From Cellulosimicrobium cellulans (GTDB lineage: Bacteria > Actinomycetota > Actinomycetes > Actinomycetales > Cellulomonadaceae): a stretch of 64,000 bases of DNA. The notes under the pieces were generated by a model. It searched no databases. It saw nothing but the letters and a program-made list of their open reading frames with translations, and was not told the origin of the DNA. The translations under genes were made by a program, and so were the position numbers. Below are positions 17,937-27,019 of this stretch, in pieces. The DNA lies in the NCBI RefSeq assembly GCF_007679345.1, contig NZ_VEGH01000007.1:1-64000 (forward strand), written 5' to 3'. The stretch's first letter is position 1. Each line of letters begins with the position of its first letter.

Positions 17937-18314
17937 ATGACACAGGCACCCGATCGCACAGCCGCGGGGTCGGACGCGTTCGCCGCGGACCTGCTGCGCG
18001 GGCACACCGACACGATCGTGCTCGGTGTCCTGCGCGGCGCCGACCGGTACGGCTTCGAGGTCTACAAGGCGATCCGCGACGCCACCGGCGGTCAGCACGA
18101 GATCAAGGAGGCGACCCTGTACGCCTCGTTCCGGCGCCTCGCCCGCGACGGCCTCGTCGAGGCCTACTGGGGCGACGAGTCGCAGGGCGGCCGGCGCAAG
18201 TACTACCGGCTCACCGACGCCGGCCGCGCCGTGTACCGCCGCAACGTGGCGGACTGGCGCGCCACCCAGCAGATCATCAACACGCTCCTGGACCTCGAGG
18301 AGGGCCCACGATGA
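17937..18314 (+). CDS. PadR-family transcriptional regulator
   Basis: A 125-residue winged-helix repressor. The PadR core is LLRGHTDTIVLGVLRGADRY (about residues 20-39), then GFEVYKAI, EATLYASFRRLARDGLVEAY (recognition helix region) and the wing GGRRKYYRLTDAGRAVY, with a short C-terminal dimerisation helix. It probably represses its own operon. ATG 17937 lies 7 nt from a -10 box. Its TGA overlaps the ATG of the next gene (ATGA), and such PadR/HAAS-membrane-protein pairs are common in Gram-positive bacteria, the regulator controlling its membrane partner. Confidence 0.9.
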   Translation: MTQAPDRTAAGSDAFAADLLRGHTDTIVLGVLRGADRYGFEVYKAIRDATGGQHEIKEATLYASFRRLARDGLVEAYWGDESQGGRRKYYRLTDAGRAVYRRNVADWRATQQIINTLLDLEEGPR

Positions 18315-19216
18315 CCACCACCGTCGACACGAGCATCCACCGCGCGCTGGACCGCGCCTTCGCGGCGGCACCGGCCTCCGCCGAGGCGCAGGACCTCAAG
18401 GAGGAGGTGCGCGCCAGCCTGATGGCCCGCGCCGCCGACCTGGAGGCCGCCGGTACCGCCCCTGCGGAGGCGGCCCGCACGGCCCTGGCGGAGATCGGCG
18501 ACCTGCGCGACGTCGTCGCCGCGGTGGCCGACACCCCGGCGGACGACGCGGGGCACGCCGCGCTGCTGTCCGCGCACCGGGTCCGGCCGCGGCCGGCGTT
18601 CGTCGTGCGGGTGACGCTCGCCGCTGTCGTGCTGGCGGGCGCGGCGACTCTGGAGGCGCTGGTCGCGACCGGGGTGCTGGCGTGGTCGGTCGTGGCGGGG
18701 GCGGTGCTCGCGGTGGTCGCCGGGGTGGCGACCGGAGTCGTCGTCGCCGACGCGCTGCGCCAGGAGACGACCCAGAACTACCCGCTGCCCGCGCGCCGGG
18801 CCCTGGGCTTCGGCGCCTCGAGCGCGGGGGTCGTGACGGCCCTCGGGCTCGGCGGGCTGTTCGCGGCCGACCTGGGCCGGATCTGGCTCGCGGTGGCGGC
18901 GGGTGTGCTGCTCGTCGCCGGCGTGCTCGGGTTCGTGGTGCTCGGCGTCACGCAGACCAACCGGCACAAGCCGTGGACCGTCGAGCTCGGGCGGCAGGCC
19001 GTGGGCCAGGACCGGTTCACGCGGGAGCCCGAGGCGGCGGCGCGGTTCGGCATCTACTCGGGGGCGCTCGGACTGGTGGCTGTCCTGGCATTCGTGGTGC
19101 TGACCATGACCGTGGGGATCGCGTGGTCGTGGCTCGCGCTCGTCGGGGCGATGGTCGTGCACATGGTCCTGCTGGCCCGCATGCTGTTCCCCGCGACCCG
19201 CGGCCCCGAGGCCTGA
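18311..19216 (+). CDS. HAAS-domain membrane protein, PadR partner
   Basis: A 301-residue protein. The N-terminal soluble part (about 1-75) contains the repeated helical pattern SAEAQDLKEEVRASLMARA and AARTALAEIGDLRDVV, which is the HAAS/permease-prefix type of short signalling domain. Six membrane helices follow, in pairs around residues 95-140, 155-215 and 250-295, split by a hydrophilic loop (QTNRHKPWTVELGRQ). Proteins of this sort accompany PadR regulators and are thought to act in membrane-stress sensing; no specific activity is known. Overlaps padR by 4 nt, so it is co-translated. Confidence 0.75.
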   Translation: MTTTVDTSIHRALDRAFAAAPASAEAQDLKEEVRASLMARAADLEAAGTAPAEAARTALAEIGDLRDVVAAVADTPADDAGHAALLSAHRVRPRPAFVVRVTLAAVVLAGAATLEALVATGVLAWSVVAGAVLAVVAGVATGVVVADALRQETTQNYPLPARRALGFGASSAGVVTALGLGGLFAADLGRIWLAVAAGVLLVAGVLGFVVLGVTQTNRHKPWTVELGRQAVGQDRFTREPEAAARFGIYSGALGLVAVLAFVVLTMTVGIAWSWLALVGAMVVHMVLLARMLFPATRGPEA

Positions 19217-19261
19217 CGCCCGTCTCGGCGGGGAGCGCGGCCGGAGGGAGCAGGCGTCAGG
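19212..19261. repeat. inverted repeat between convergent genes
   Basis: CCTGACGCC (19212-19220, overlapping the upstream stop codon) and GGCGTCAGG (19253-19261) are exact reverse complements with a 32-nt spacer. May act as a bidirectional terminator for the HAAS and YibE/F genes. Confidence 0.45.
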
Positions 19262-19264
19262 GCG

Positions 19265-20533
19265 TCAGCGGGGCGGGTCGGCGGCGTCCGCCTCCGTGAC
19301 GGCGTGGACGTGCGCGTGGGCGTGGGTGTCCGCCGCCGCGTGGCGCGCCGGGGCGGCGCCCGCGCGGGTGACGACCAGGGCGGCGATGCCGGTGGTCAGC
19401 GGGATCGCCAGCACCAGGCCGATCGACGACACCATGGTCCGCACGATCTCCTCCGCGAACTCCCCGGAGGTCAGCGTCGGCCCGAGCGGCAGGCCGTAGA
19501 GCTCGAGCAGCAGCAGCACCGGGAGGGCCGCGCCGGTGTAGGCGAACGCGATCGTGTAGACCGTCGACGCGATGTGGTCCCGGCCGATGCGCATGCCGCC
19601 GCGGAACAGCTCGGCCCGCGACGCCCCGGGGGAGGCCGCGCGCAGCTCCCACACCGCGGACGCCTGGGTGATCGTCACGTCGTTCAGCACGCCGAGCCCG
19701 GCCAGCACCAGGCCGCACAGGAACAGCCCGCGCAGCGAGGTGGCCCCGGTCTCGCCGAGGAGCTGCGCCAGCCGGTAGGAGTCCTCGCTGCTCACGCCGG
19801 ACAGCCGCGCCCACGAGGCGCCGAGCACGCCCAGGACGGTCGTCGCCGCCAACCCCGCGAGGGTGCCGAGCAGCGCCGCCGACGTCCGGAGCGACAGCCC
19901 GTGCGCCAGGTAGAGCACCACGGCCATGATCAGCGTGGACGCGCTGAGCGCCACGACGACGGGGTTCTCGCCCCGGACCAGCGCCGGCAGCACGTAGACG
20001 CCGATCAGCGCGAACGCGATGAGCAGCCCGATCAGCGCCCGCAGCCCGCGTCCGCGCGCGACCAGGATGATCGCCAGCGCGAACACCAGGGCGATGGACA
20101 CCAGCGGCAGCGTGCGGTCGTAGTCGTGCCAGGCCCAGACCTCGGCGTCGGTGCCGGTGGCGGGGTAGTGCTCGACCAGGATGCGGGTGCCGGCCGGGAC
20201 CTGGTCGGCGGTGGTGGACGCGGTGGCCCACACCTCGACCTCCCGCCCGCGCTCCGGGCCGCTGGTGATCGTCGCGTGCACCTGCAGGCACGCCACCTCG
20301 TCCGGGATGGTGCCGTCCGGCTGCCGGTCCTCGACCGTGCCCTGGCACTGCTCCACCGACGTCCCGGTGACGGTGGCCGTCGGGTAGTCGATCGCGACGT
20401 CGCTGATCTGCCGGGCCGTCGACGGCTCGCCGTGCGGCCAGGTCAGGGCCATGCCGATGGCCGCGGCCAGCACGAGCGGCAGCAGGATCGCGGCGATGAC
20501 GCGTCGGGTGCGCAGGGCGTCGGGGGAGGGCAC
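19265..20533 (-). CDS. YibE/F family membrane protein (second copy)
   Basis: A 422-residue paralogue of the protein at 16337-17545. One membrane helix near the N-terminus (about 10-30) is followed by an extracytoplasmic domain (about 31-140) and then about seven helices, with the family core GVLNDVTITQASAVWELRAA and GGMRIGRDHIASTVYTIAFAY nearly identical to the first copy. The C-terminus is histidine-rich (HAAADTHAHAHVHA). Two cysteines occur in the external domain (EQCQG and VACLQ) and are absent from the first copy. Function is unknown; a metal link is suggested only by the histidine tail and by the neighbouring zinc transporter. GTG start 6 nt after a -10 box. Confidence 0.8.
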   Translation of the reverse strand: MPSPDALRTRRVIAAILLPLVLAAAIGMALTWPHGEPSTARQISDVAIDYPTATVTGTSVEQCQGTVEDRQPDGTIPDEVACLQVHATITSGPERGREVEVWATASTTADQVPAGTRILVEHYPATGTDAEVWAWHDYDRTLPLVSIALVFALAIILVARGRGLRALIGLLIAFALIGVYVLPALVRGENPVVVALSASTLIMAVVLYLAHGLSLRTSAALLGTLAGLAATTVLGVLGASWARLSGVSSEDSYRLAQLLGETGATSLRGLFLCGLVLAGLGVLNDVTITQASAVWELRAASPGASRAELFRGGMRIGRDHIASTVYTIAFAYTGAALPVLLLLELYGLPLGPTLTSGEFAEEIVRTMVSSIGLVLAIPLTTGIAALVVTRAGAAPARHAAADTHAHAHVHAVTEADAADPPR

Positions 20534-20539
20534 GGGGCG

Positions 20540-20545
20540 ATTCTG
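20540..20545 (-). promoter_or_regulatory. -10 element CAGAAT, leaderless
   Basis: On the minus strand CAGAAT lies 6 nt before the GTG start at 20533. Confidence 0.45.
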
Positions 20546-20649
20546 CCGGGTGCGCCGCGCTCCCGCCCCGGGGCCCGGTCGCCGGGCGCGCCGGAGGTCG
20601 GTCCAGGCGCCGTCCGCGCCGGGCCGCGAGGTCCACCCGCGCCGTGGGG

Positions 20650-20655
20650 GACAAT
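20650..20655 (+). promoter_or_regulatory. -10 element GACAAT, leaderless
   Basis: GACAAT lies 6 nt before ATG 20662 of dusB. Confidence 0.5.
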
Positions 20656-20661
20656 CGAGGC

Positions 20662-21855
20662 ATGACCGCTCCCGCCACCGCCGACCCGGCCGCCCCGGCG
20701 GCCGAGGGGCACGTGCTCCCGCCGCTGCGCATCGGGCCGCTCACGATCGACACGCCCGTGGTGCTCGCGCCCATGGCCGGCGTGACCAACGCGGCGTTCC
20801 GCCGGCTGTGCCGCGAGTCGGGCGCCGGGCTGTACGTCGCGGAGATGGTGACCTCGCGGGCGCTGGTCGAGCGCGGCGAGGAGTCGATGCGGATCATCTC
20901 GCACGCCCCTGACGAGAAGCCGCGCTCCGTGCAGGTGTACGGCGTCGACCCGGCGACCGTGGGCGCCGCGGTGCACCTCATCGCGTCCGAGGACCGCGCC
21001 GACCACGTCGACCTCAACTTCGGCTGCCCGGTCCCCAAGGTCACCCGGCGCGGCGGCGGCTCCGCGCTGCCGTGGAAGCGCGAGCTGTTCGAGTCGATCC
21101 TGAAGGCTGCCGTCGACGCGGCGCGCCCGTACGGCGTCCCGGTCACGGTCAAGATGCGCAAGGGCATCGACGACGACCACCTGACCTACCTCGAGGCCGG
21201 CCTCGTCGCGCAGGACCTCGGCGTCGCGGCGGTCGCCCTGCACGCCCGCACCGCCGAGCAGTACTACTCCGGCACCGCGGACTGGGAGGCGATCGCGCGG
21301 CTCAAGGAGACCGTCACCGACATCCCCGTGCTCGGCAACGGCGACATCTGGTCCGCGGAGGACGCCGTGCGCATGGTCCGGGAGACCGGCTGCGACGGCG
21401 TCGTCGTCGGGCGCGGCTGCCAGGGGCGGCCGTGGCTGTTCGCCGACCTGGCCGCGGCGTTCGCGGGCTCGGACGAGCGGATCACGCCCGGCGCCCGGTA
21501 CGTGGCGCAGATCATCCGGCGGCACGCCGAGCTGATGGTCGAGCACTTCGGCGACGAGGGGAAGGCGCTGCGCGAGCTGCGCAAGCACATGGCCTGGTAC
21601 TGGAAGGGCTACGTCGTCGGCGGCGAGCAGCGCGCGGCGCTCGGGCTCGTGTCGAGCCTCGCGGAGCTCGACGACCGGCTCGCGGCGCTCGACCTGGACC
21701 AGCCGTACCCGGGCGAGGCCGCCGAGGGCCAGCGCGGCCGCGCCGGGAGCCCGAAGCGCCCGCACCTCCCGGACGGCTGGCTGGACAGCCGGGACCTCTC
21801 GGAGGACTTCCGCCGCGGCCTGGCCGAGGCCGAGCTGAGCGTCAGCGGCGGCTGA
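20662..21855 (+). CDS. dusB: tRNA-dihydrouridine synthase
   Basis: An FMN enzyme of 397 residues that reduces specific uridines in tRNA D-loops with NADPH. The barrel begins PVVLAPMAGVTNAAFRRLCR (about 33-52). The catalytic cysteine lies in LNFGCPVPKVTRRGGGSAL. FMN/phosphate segments VTVKMRKGIDDDH, ALHARTAEQYYSG and LGNGDIWSAEDA, then VVVGRGCQGRPW, follow in the right order. The C-terminal helical tRNA-binding domain includes ELRKHMAWYWKGY. The actinobacterial DusB-like group is the best fit. ATG 20662 directly follows a -10 box. Its end overlaps the convergent sugar kinase gene by 14 nt. Confidence 0.95.
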   Translation: MTAPATADPAAPAAEGHVLPPLRIGPLTIDTPVVLAPMAGVTNAAFRRLCRESGAGLYVAEMVTSRALVERGEESMRIISHAPDEKPRSVQVYGVDPATVGAAVHLIASEDRADHVDLNFGCPVPKVTRRGGGSALPWKRELFESILKAAVDAARPYGVPVTVKMRKGIDDDHLTYLEAGLVAQDLGVAAVALHARTAEQYYSGTADWEAIARLKETVTDIPVLGNGDIWSAEDAVRMVRETGCDGVVVGRGCQGRPWLFADLAAAFAGSDERITPGARYVAQIIRRHAELMVEHFGDEGKALRELRKHMAWYWKGYVVGGEQRAALGLVSSLAELDDRLAALDLDQPYPGEAAEGQRGRAGSPKRPHLPDGWLDSRDLSEDFRRGLAEAELSVSGG

Positions 21856-22768
21856 CCCGCACCCGCGCGGCCAGCCCCGCCACCGCGTCCCGGGTCGCGT
21901 GCGGGGCGGCCAGGGCCTCCGTGGCGACCGCCAGGGCGCCGGCCGCGGACGCCCACGCCAGGGCCTCCGCCGTGCCGCGGCCGTCCAGGGTCGCCGCCAG
22001 CAGACCCGCGAGGAACGCGTCGCCCGCGCCGTTCGTGTCCACGACCGCGCCCGCCGGCGCCGCACCGACCTCCCAGAACCCGCCCGCGTCCAGCGCCAGC
22101 GCCCCGCGCGCGCCGCGGGTGCACACCGCCAGCCGCGCGCCGCCGGCCAACCGCGCCCGCAGGTACGCCACCGGGTCCGCGAGCCGGGCCTCGGAGACCA
22201 GCAGCACGTCGGCGGCGTCCGCGAACGGGCGCTGGAACTCCGCGACGCCGTCGTCGTCGTGCACGTCGCACCACACCGGCACGCCGGCGGCGCGCGCCGC
22301 GGCGAGCACCGGGATCGACAGCTCCGCGAGGTCCACGACCGCCGCCCGCGCGCCGGCGAGCCCGGCCCCCGCCTCGGCTGCGACCCCCGGCGACGGCAGC
22401 GTCAGGTACACCGACACCCGCCCGCCGTCCGCGGCCATGAGGTTGACGTGCCGCTCGGTCCGCCCGTCCCGCGCGGGCACCGCGTCGAGCGCGATCCGCG
22501 GGTGGTCGAGCGCCGCCCGCACCGCGTCCCCGAGCGCGTCCGCGCCCAGCACCGTCCGCAGCCGCACGTCGACGTCCAGCGCGGCCAGCGTCACGGCCTT
22601 GCCCGCGGACGTCCCGCCGAGCCCGTCGCGGTGCCCGGACGCGAACAGGGTCTGCGACCGCGCGTCGGGCAGCGCGTCCACCCGGACCAGGGTGTTCCAG
22701 GAGGCGGGCCCCACGACGACGACGGGGCCGCCCCCGTGCGTGGGGACGGCCCCGTCGGGGTGCGTCAT
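21842..22768 (-). CDS. PfkB-family carbohydrate kinase
   Basis: A 308-residue ribokinase-like sugar kinase. The N-terminal glycine-rich lid segment is GHRDGLGGTSAGKAVTLAAL, and the C-terminal PfkB signature VVDTNGAGDAFLAGLLAA holds the anion hole GAGD with the catalytic Asp. The substrate cannot be read; ketohexokinase- or ribokinase-type activities are all possible. It starts 4 nt after the GH13 gene stop, so it is the last gene of a lacI-glucosidase-kinase operon and likely phosphorylates a product of that pathway or a related sugar. Confidence 0.85.
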   Translation of the reverse strand: MTHPDGAVPTHGGGPVVVVGPASWNTLVRVDALPDARSQTLFASGHRDGLGGTSAGKAVTLAALDVDVRLRTVLGADALGDAVRAALDHPRIALDAVPARDGRTERHVNLMAADGGRVSVYLTLPSPGVAAEAGAGLAGARAAVVDLAELSIPVLAAARAAGVPVWCDVHDDDGVAEFQRPFADAADVLLVSEARLADPVAYLRARLAGGARLAVCTRGARGALALDAGGFWEVGAAPAGAVVDTNGAGDAFLAGLLAATLDGRGTAEALAWASAAGALAVATEALAAPHATRDAVAGLAARVRVSRR

Positions 22769-22772
22769 GGCG

Positions 22773-24518
22773 TCAGCGCGCCCGGAGCCAGACGGTGGTG
22801 TCGCCGGGCAGCTCGGCGCCGACCGGGGCGTCGCCCGGCAGGCCGGAGGCCAGCAGCACCTCGGCGCCGGCGGGCAGCGCGACCGGGGAGGAGCCCAGGT
22901 TCGCGACGACGACGACCGAGCCGTTGCGCACGGCGATGACGTCCTCGTCGTCCTGGAACTCCGGCTCCCAGGACGCCCCGCCGAGGCCGAGCTTCTCGGC
23001 CCGGCGCAGGCGCAGCGCGGCGCGGTACAGCTCGAGGGTCGAGCCCTCGACCCCGTCCTGCGCGTCGGCGGCGAACGCGGCCCACTCCGCGGGCTGCGGC
23101 AGCCACGTCCTCCCGTTCGGCGAGTAGCCGAAGCCCGGGGCGTCGGCCTCCCACGGCAGCGGGACGCGGCAGCCGTCGCGGCCCTTCTCGGCGCCCTGCG
23201 TGCGGAAGAACGCGGGGTCCTCGCGCACCTCGTCGGCGAGGGCGGTGTGCTCGGGCAGGCCGAGCTCCTCGCCCTGGTAGACGTAGGCCGAGCCCGGCAG
23301 GCCGAGCATGAGCAGCGAGGCGGCGCGGGCACGGCGCAGGCCGAGCTCGGCGTCCGGCTGCTCGTCCTCGGCGCCGATGCCGTTCGGGCGCGACGACGGG
23401 TCGGCGAGGCCCAGGCGGGACGCGTGCCGGACGACGTCGTGGTTCGACATCACCCAGGTGGTCGGCGCGCCGACGGTGTCGTTGACCTGGTAGGACGCCG
23501 CGATGACCTTCTTCAGCGCGGGGGCGTCCCAGCCGGTGGCCAGGAACGCGAAGTTGAACGCCTGGTGCATCTCGTCGGGGCGGACGTACCGGGCCAGGCG
23601 GCTCAGCGGCTCGACCCAGGCCTCGGCGACGAGCATCCGGTCGCCGTCGTACTCGTCGAGGACCTTGCGCCACGCGCGGTAGATCTCGTGCACGCCGTCC
23701 TGGTCGAACATCGGGCCCTGGTTGCCAGAGCCGGAGACGGCGTCGCTGTCGTCGGCCCCCTCGATCATCGACACGTGGCCGTCCCAGTCGGGCAGCCCCT
23801 CGGCCTTGACCATGCCGTGCGCGACGTCGACCCGGAAGCCGTCGACCCCGCGGTCCAGCCAGAACCGCAGCACGTCCTCGAACTCGCGGCGGACCTCGGG
23901 GTTGGACCAGTCGAGATCGGGCTGCTTGGAGTCGAACAGGTGCAGGTACCACTGGCCGTCGTCGACGCCGTGCTGCTCCGGGGTGAGCCGGGTCCAGGCC
24001 GGGCCGCCGAAGATCGAGCCCCAGTTGTTCGGGGGCTCGGTGCCGTCGACCCCGCGGCCCTCGCGGAACAGGTACCGCGCGCGCTCGGGGGAGCCCGGGG
24101 GAGTCGTCAGGGCCTCCTGGAACCACACGTGCTCGTCCGAGGAGTGGTTGGGGACCAGGTCGACGACGACCTTGAGGCCGAGCGCGTGCGCGCGCTCCAG
24201 CAGCGCGTCGAAGTCGGCGAGCGTGCCGAACAGCGGGTCCACGTCCCGGTAGTCCGCGACGTCGTAGCCGGCGTCCGCCTGCGGGCTCTTGTAGAACGGC
24301 GACAGCCAGACCGCGTCCACGCCCAGCGCCGCCAGGTGGTCCAGCCGCGCGGTGATGCCCGGCAGGTCGCCGATGCCGTCGCCGTCCGCGTCCGCGAAGG
24401 ACCGCGGGTACACCTGGTAGATCACCGCGTCCCGCCACCACGGGCCGTCGACGGGGCCGGGCTCGTGCACCACCTCCGGGGCGGGGCGGGAGATCGGCTG
24501 CTGGTCGAGCTGGGTCAC
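22773..24518 (-). CDS. GH13 alpha-glucosidase (oligo-1,6-/maltose type)
   Basis: A cytoplasmic retaining glycosidase of 581 residues with no signal peptide. The family 13 regions are present in order: WWRDAVIYQVYPRSFADADG, DLVPNHSSDEHVWF (region I), GFRVDVAHGMVK (catalytic nucleophile Asp), LVAEAWVEP (acid/base Glu) and TWVMSNHDVVRH (region IV Asp). The opening residues and size match alpha-glucosidases that act on maltose, maltooligosaccharides or isomaltose. GTG 24518 has GGAGG 7 nt before it and overlaps the lacI stop as GTGA. It hydrolyses the oligosaccharides imported by the divergent MalEFG transporter, as inferred from context. Confidence 0.92.
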   Translation of the reverse strand: MTQLDQQPISRPAPEVVHEPGPVDGPWWRDAVIYQVYPRSFADADGDGIGDLPGITARLDHLAALGVDAVWLSPFYKSPQADAGYDVADYRDVDPLFGTLADFDALLERAHALGLKVVVDLVPNHSSDEHVWFQEALTTPPGSPERARYLFREGRGVDGTEPPNNWGSIFGGPAWTRLTPEQHGVDDGQWYLHLFDSKQPDLDWSNPEVRREFEDVLRFWLDRGVDGFRVDVAHGMVKAEGLPDWDGHVSMIEGADDSDAVSGSGNQGPMFDQDGVHEIYRAWRKVLDEYDGDRMLVAEAWVEPLSRLARYVRPDEMHQAFNFAFLATGWDAPALKKVIAASYQVNDTVGAPTTWVMSNHDVVRHASRLGLADPSSRPNGIGAEDEQPDAELGLRRARAASLLMLGLPGSAYVYQGEELGLPEHTALADEVREDPAFFRTQGAEKGRDGCRVPLPWEADAPGFGYSPNGRTWLPQPAEWAAFAADAQDGVEGSTLELYRAALRLRRAEKLGLGGASWEPEFQDDEDVIAVRNGSVVVVANLGSSPVALPAGAEVLLASGLPGDAPVGAELPGDTTVWLRAR

Positions 24519-25564
24519 GCTGGTCCTCCGGGGGAGACGGGTGCGGAGCTGGTGGAACCGCGCACGATGAGCTCGGGGTGGAACAGGAGCTCCGTGCGCG
24601 AGGTGGGGGTGCCGTTGATCTCCGCCATGAGCGCGGAGACGGCGGCCTGCCCCATCGCCTGGACGGGCTGGCGCACCGTCGTCAGCGGGGGGTCGGTGAA
24701 GCCGATCAGCGGCGAGTCGTCGAAGCCGACGACCGACACGTCCTCCGGGACGCGCAGGCCGCGGGACCGGGCGGCGCGGATCACGCCGAGGGCCATGAGG
24801 TCCGACCCGCAGATGATCGCGGTGTGGCCCGAGTCGAGGAGCTCGTGCGCCGCGGTGGCGCCGCCCTCGACCGTGAACAGGGTGGTGTTGACGTGCGGCG
24901 CGGCGTCCTCGACGCCGAGCTGGGCGCGCAGCTGGGTGGCGAACGCCTGGCGCTTGCGGGCCGCCGGCACGAACCGCTCCGGGCCGATCGCCAGGCCGAC
25001 GCGCCGGTGCCCGAGGGCGACGAGGTGCCGGACGGCCAGCTCGATCGCGACGGAGTCGTCGGTGGCGATGCTCGGGGCGTCGACCGCCTCGGCCCGGCCG
25101 TTGACGAGCACGATCGGCAGCCCGCGCCCGCGCAGCGCGTGGTAGCGCTCCACCGACGCCTGCGTGTCCGCGTGCAGGCCCGAGACGAACAGGATCCCGG
25201 CCACGTCGTGGTCCAGCAGGATCTCGACGTACTGGTCCTCGGTGGTGCCGCCGGGCTGCTGCGCGCACAGCAGCGGCGTGTAGCCGCGCTGGGTCAGCAT
25301 CGACTCGATGACCTGGGCCATCGCCGGGAACACCGGGTTGGACAGCTCGGGCACCACGAGGCCGACCAGGCCGGCCGGCCTGGTGCGGAGCTTCTCGGGT
25401 CGCTCGTAGCCGAGGACGTCGAGGGCGGCCAGCACCGCCTGCCTCGCCTGCGAGGAGACGCCGGGCTTGCCGTTCAGGACCCGCGACACGGTCGCGGTGG
25501 AGACGCCGGCCTGCTCGGCCAGGTCGGTGAGGCGTGTGCGCACGGTCGCGAGCGTAGAGGGCAC
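24515..25564 (-). CDS. LacI-family repressor of the maltooligosaccharide region
   Basis: A 349-residue repressor. The N-terminal HTH (LTDLAEQAGVSTATVSRVLN, about 12-31) and hinge helix (SSQARQAVLAALDVLGY) are followed by a periplasmic-binding-protein-like effector domain (VGLVVPELSNPVFPAMAQVI and SVVGFDDSPLIGFTDPPLTT). The position, divergent from malE and first in an operon with a glucosidase, makes it the likely local maltose-type regulator (MalR-like), released from DNA by a maltooligosaccharide. GTG 25564 has GAGG upstream. Palindromic sites for it probably lie in 25634-25694. Confidence 0.9.
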   Translation of the reverse strand: MPSTLATVRTRLTDLAEQAGVSTATVSRVLNGKPGVSSQARQAVLAALDVLGYERPEKLRTRPAGLVGLVVPELSNPVFPAMAQVIESMLTQRGYTPLLCAQQPGGTTEDQYVEILLDHDVAGILFVSGLHADTQASVERYHALRGRGLPIVLVNGRAEAVDAPSIATDDSVAIELAVRHLVALGHRRVGLAIGPERFVPAARKRQAFATQLRAQLGVEDAAPHVNTTLFTVEGGATAAHELLDSGHTAIICGSDLMALGVIRAARSRGLRVPEDVSVVGFDDSPLIGFTDPPLTTVRQPVQAMGQAAVSALMAEINGTPTSRTELLFHPELIVRGSTSSAPVSPGGPA

Positions 25565-25633
25565 CGTCGCCTCCTCGTCGTCGTTGTCGTCATCCGATCG
25601 GGGCTGCTTCGTCCCCTCGGGTCGGAGAGCACT

Positions 25634-25694
25634 GTAACCGATGCCTGAAAGTTACCGTAACGGCTTGCAACGGGACCGGGAAGTTGATTACCGT
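25634..25694. promoter_or_regulatory. divergent lacI/malE promoter and operator region
   Basis: GTTAC-C-GTAAC (25651-25661) is a perfect dyad. GTAAC at 25634-25638 and GTTAC at 25651-25655 are also inverted, and TTACCGT occurs twice (25652-25658 and 25688-25694). Toward malE, TTGCAA (25665-25670) and TACCGT (25689-25694) can serve as -35 and -10. Toward lacI, TTACGG and TACAGT on the minus strand are spaced 18 nt. The overlap suits a shared LacI-type operator. Confidence 0.5.
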
Positions 25695-25769
25695 CCCCGT
25701 CATCGAGCCAGCGCCGGCGGTGCCGGAGACGGCTCGCACCGCCCCTTCTGACGCTGGGAGAACACCCTG

Positions 25770-27011
25770 ATGCGACGGAGCATCCCCGCCCTCGCCACGA
25801 CGGCCGTCCTCGCGCTCGCCCTCGCGGCGTGCTCGAGCTCGGACACCCCGTCCGACGCCACCTCCGACAGCCCCGCCGCCGACTCCGGCGCCGAGGGCAC
25901 CCTGACGATGTGGGTCGACGACACCCGCATCGACTCCATGCGCCCCGTCGTCGAGGCCTTCACCGAGCAGTCCGGCGTCGACGTCGACCTGGTCCAGAAG
26001 GCCACGGGCGACATCGGCCCCGACTTCGTGACCCAGGTCCCGACCGGCGAGGGCCCGGACATCATCGTCTCCGCCCACGACGGCCTGGGCGAGTGGGTCA
26101 ACAACGGCGTCGTCGCGCCGATCGAGCTCGGCGACAAGGCCGACGAGTTCGCCGACTCCGCGGTCGCCGCCATGGCCTACGACGGCCAGACCTACGGCGT
26201 GCCGATCTCGATCGAGAACATCGCGCTGGTCCGGAACAACGCGCTGCTGCAGGACACCCCGGCCACCACGTTCGACGAGCTCGTCGAGCAGGCCAAGGGC
26301 GCCGGCACCGACTTCTCCGTGCTGATCCAGCAGGGCGAGGAGTCCGACCCGTACCACCTGTACCCGCTGCAGACCTCGTTCGGCGCCCCGGTGTTCGAGC
26401 AGTCCGCGGACGGCTCCTACACCGACACGCTCGCGCTCGGCGGCGACGCCGGCCACGCCTACGCCCAGTACCTGGCCAAGCTCGGCCAGGAGAAGGTCCT
26501 CGACCTGTCGATCGACGGCGACAAGGCCAAGCAGGCGTTCCTCGACGGCCAGGCGCCGTACATCGTGACCGGCCCGTGGAACACCTCCGCCTTCGAGGAG
26601 GCCGGCATGGACATCTCCGTGCTCCCGGTCCCGTCGGCCGGCGGCCAGCCCGCGCAGCCGTTCGTCGGCGTGCAGGGCGTGTTCATCTCGGCGAAGTCGG
26701 CCAACCCGGTGCTCGCCAACGAGTTCGTCGTCAACTACCTCACCACCGAGGAGGCGCAGGACGCGCTGTACGCGGCCGGCGGCCGCCTCCCGGCGCTGAC
26801 CGCCTCGGCGGACAAGGTGGACGACCCGGTCCTCCAGGGCTTCAACGACGCGGGCGCCACCGGTGCGCCGATGCCCGCGATCCCCGCGATGAGCTCGGTG
26901 TGGTCCTTCTGGGGCGCGACCGAGGCGCAGATCGTCGGCGGCCAGACGGCCGACCCGGCGGGCGCCTGGGACGCCATGGTCCAGAACATCCAGGACGCCA
27001 TCGGCGGCTGA
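25770..27011 (+). CDS. malE: maltooligosaccharide ABC transporter binding lipoprotein
   Basis: A 413-residue solute-binding protein. The signal peptide ends with the lipobox LALAAC (Cys21), then a Ser/Ala/Asp linker. The body is MalE-like: GTLTMWVDDTRIDSMRPVVE at the N-lobe, GPDIIVSAHDGLGEWVNNG, VPISIENIALVRNNALL, PYIVTGPWNTSAFEEAGMDI and PFVGVQGVFISAKSANP. Loop residues W, D and E that stack and bind glucose rings in MalE are kept. It captures maltose or longer alpha-glucans outside the membrane. First gene of malE-malF-malG; a strong intergenic hairpin follows it, which usually raises binding-protein levels over permease levels. Confidence 0.94.
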   Translation: MRRSIPALATTAVLALALAACSSSDTPSDATSDSPAADSGAEGTLTMWVDDTRIDSMRPVVEAFTEQSGVDVDLVQKATGDIGPDFVTQVPTGEGPDIIVSAHDGLGEWVNNGVVAPIELGDKADEFADSAVAAMAYDGQTYGVPISIENIALVRNNALLQDTPATTFDELVEQAKGAGTDFSVLIQQGEESDPYHLYPLQTSFGAPVFEQSADGSYTDTLALGGDAGHAYAQYLAKLGQEKVLDLSIDGDKAKQAFLDGQAPYIVTGPWNTSAFEEAGMDISVLPVPSAGGQPAQPFVGVQGVFISAKSANPVLANEFVVNYLTTEEAQDALYAAGGRLPALTASADKVDDPVLQGFNDAGATGAPMPAIPAMSSVWSFWGATEAQIVGGQTADPAGAWDAMVQNIQDAIGG

Positions 27012-27019
27012 CCGCCTCC

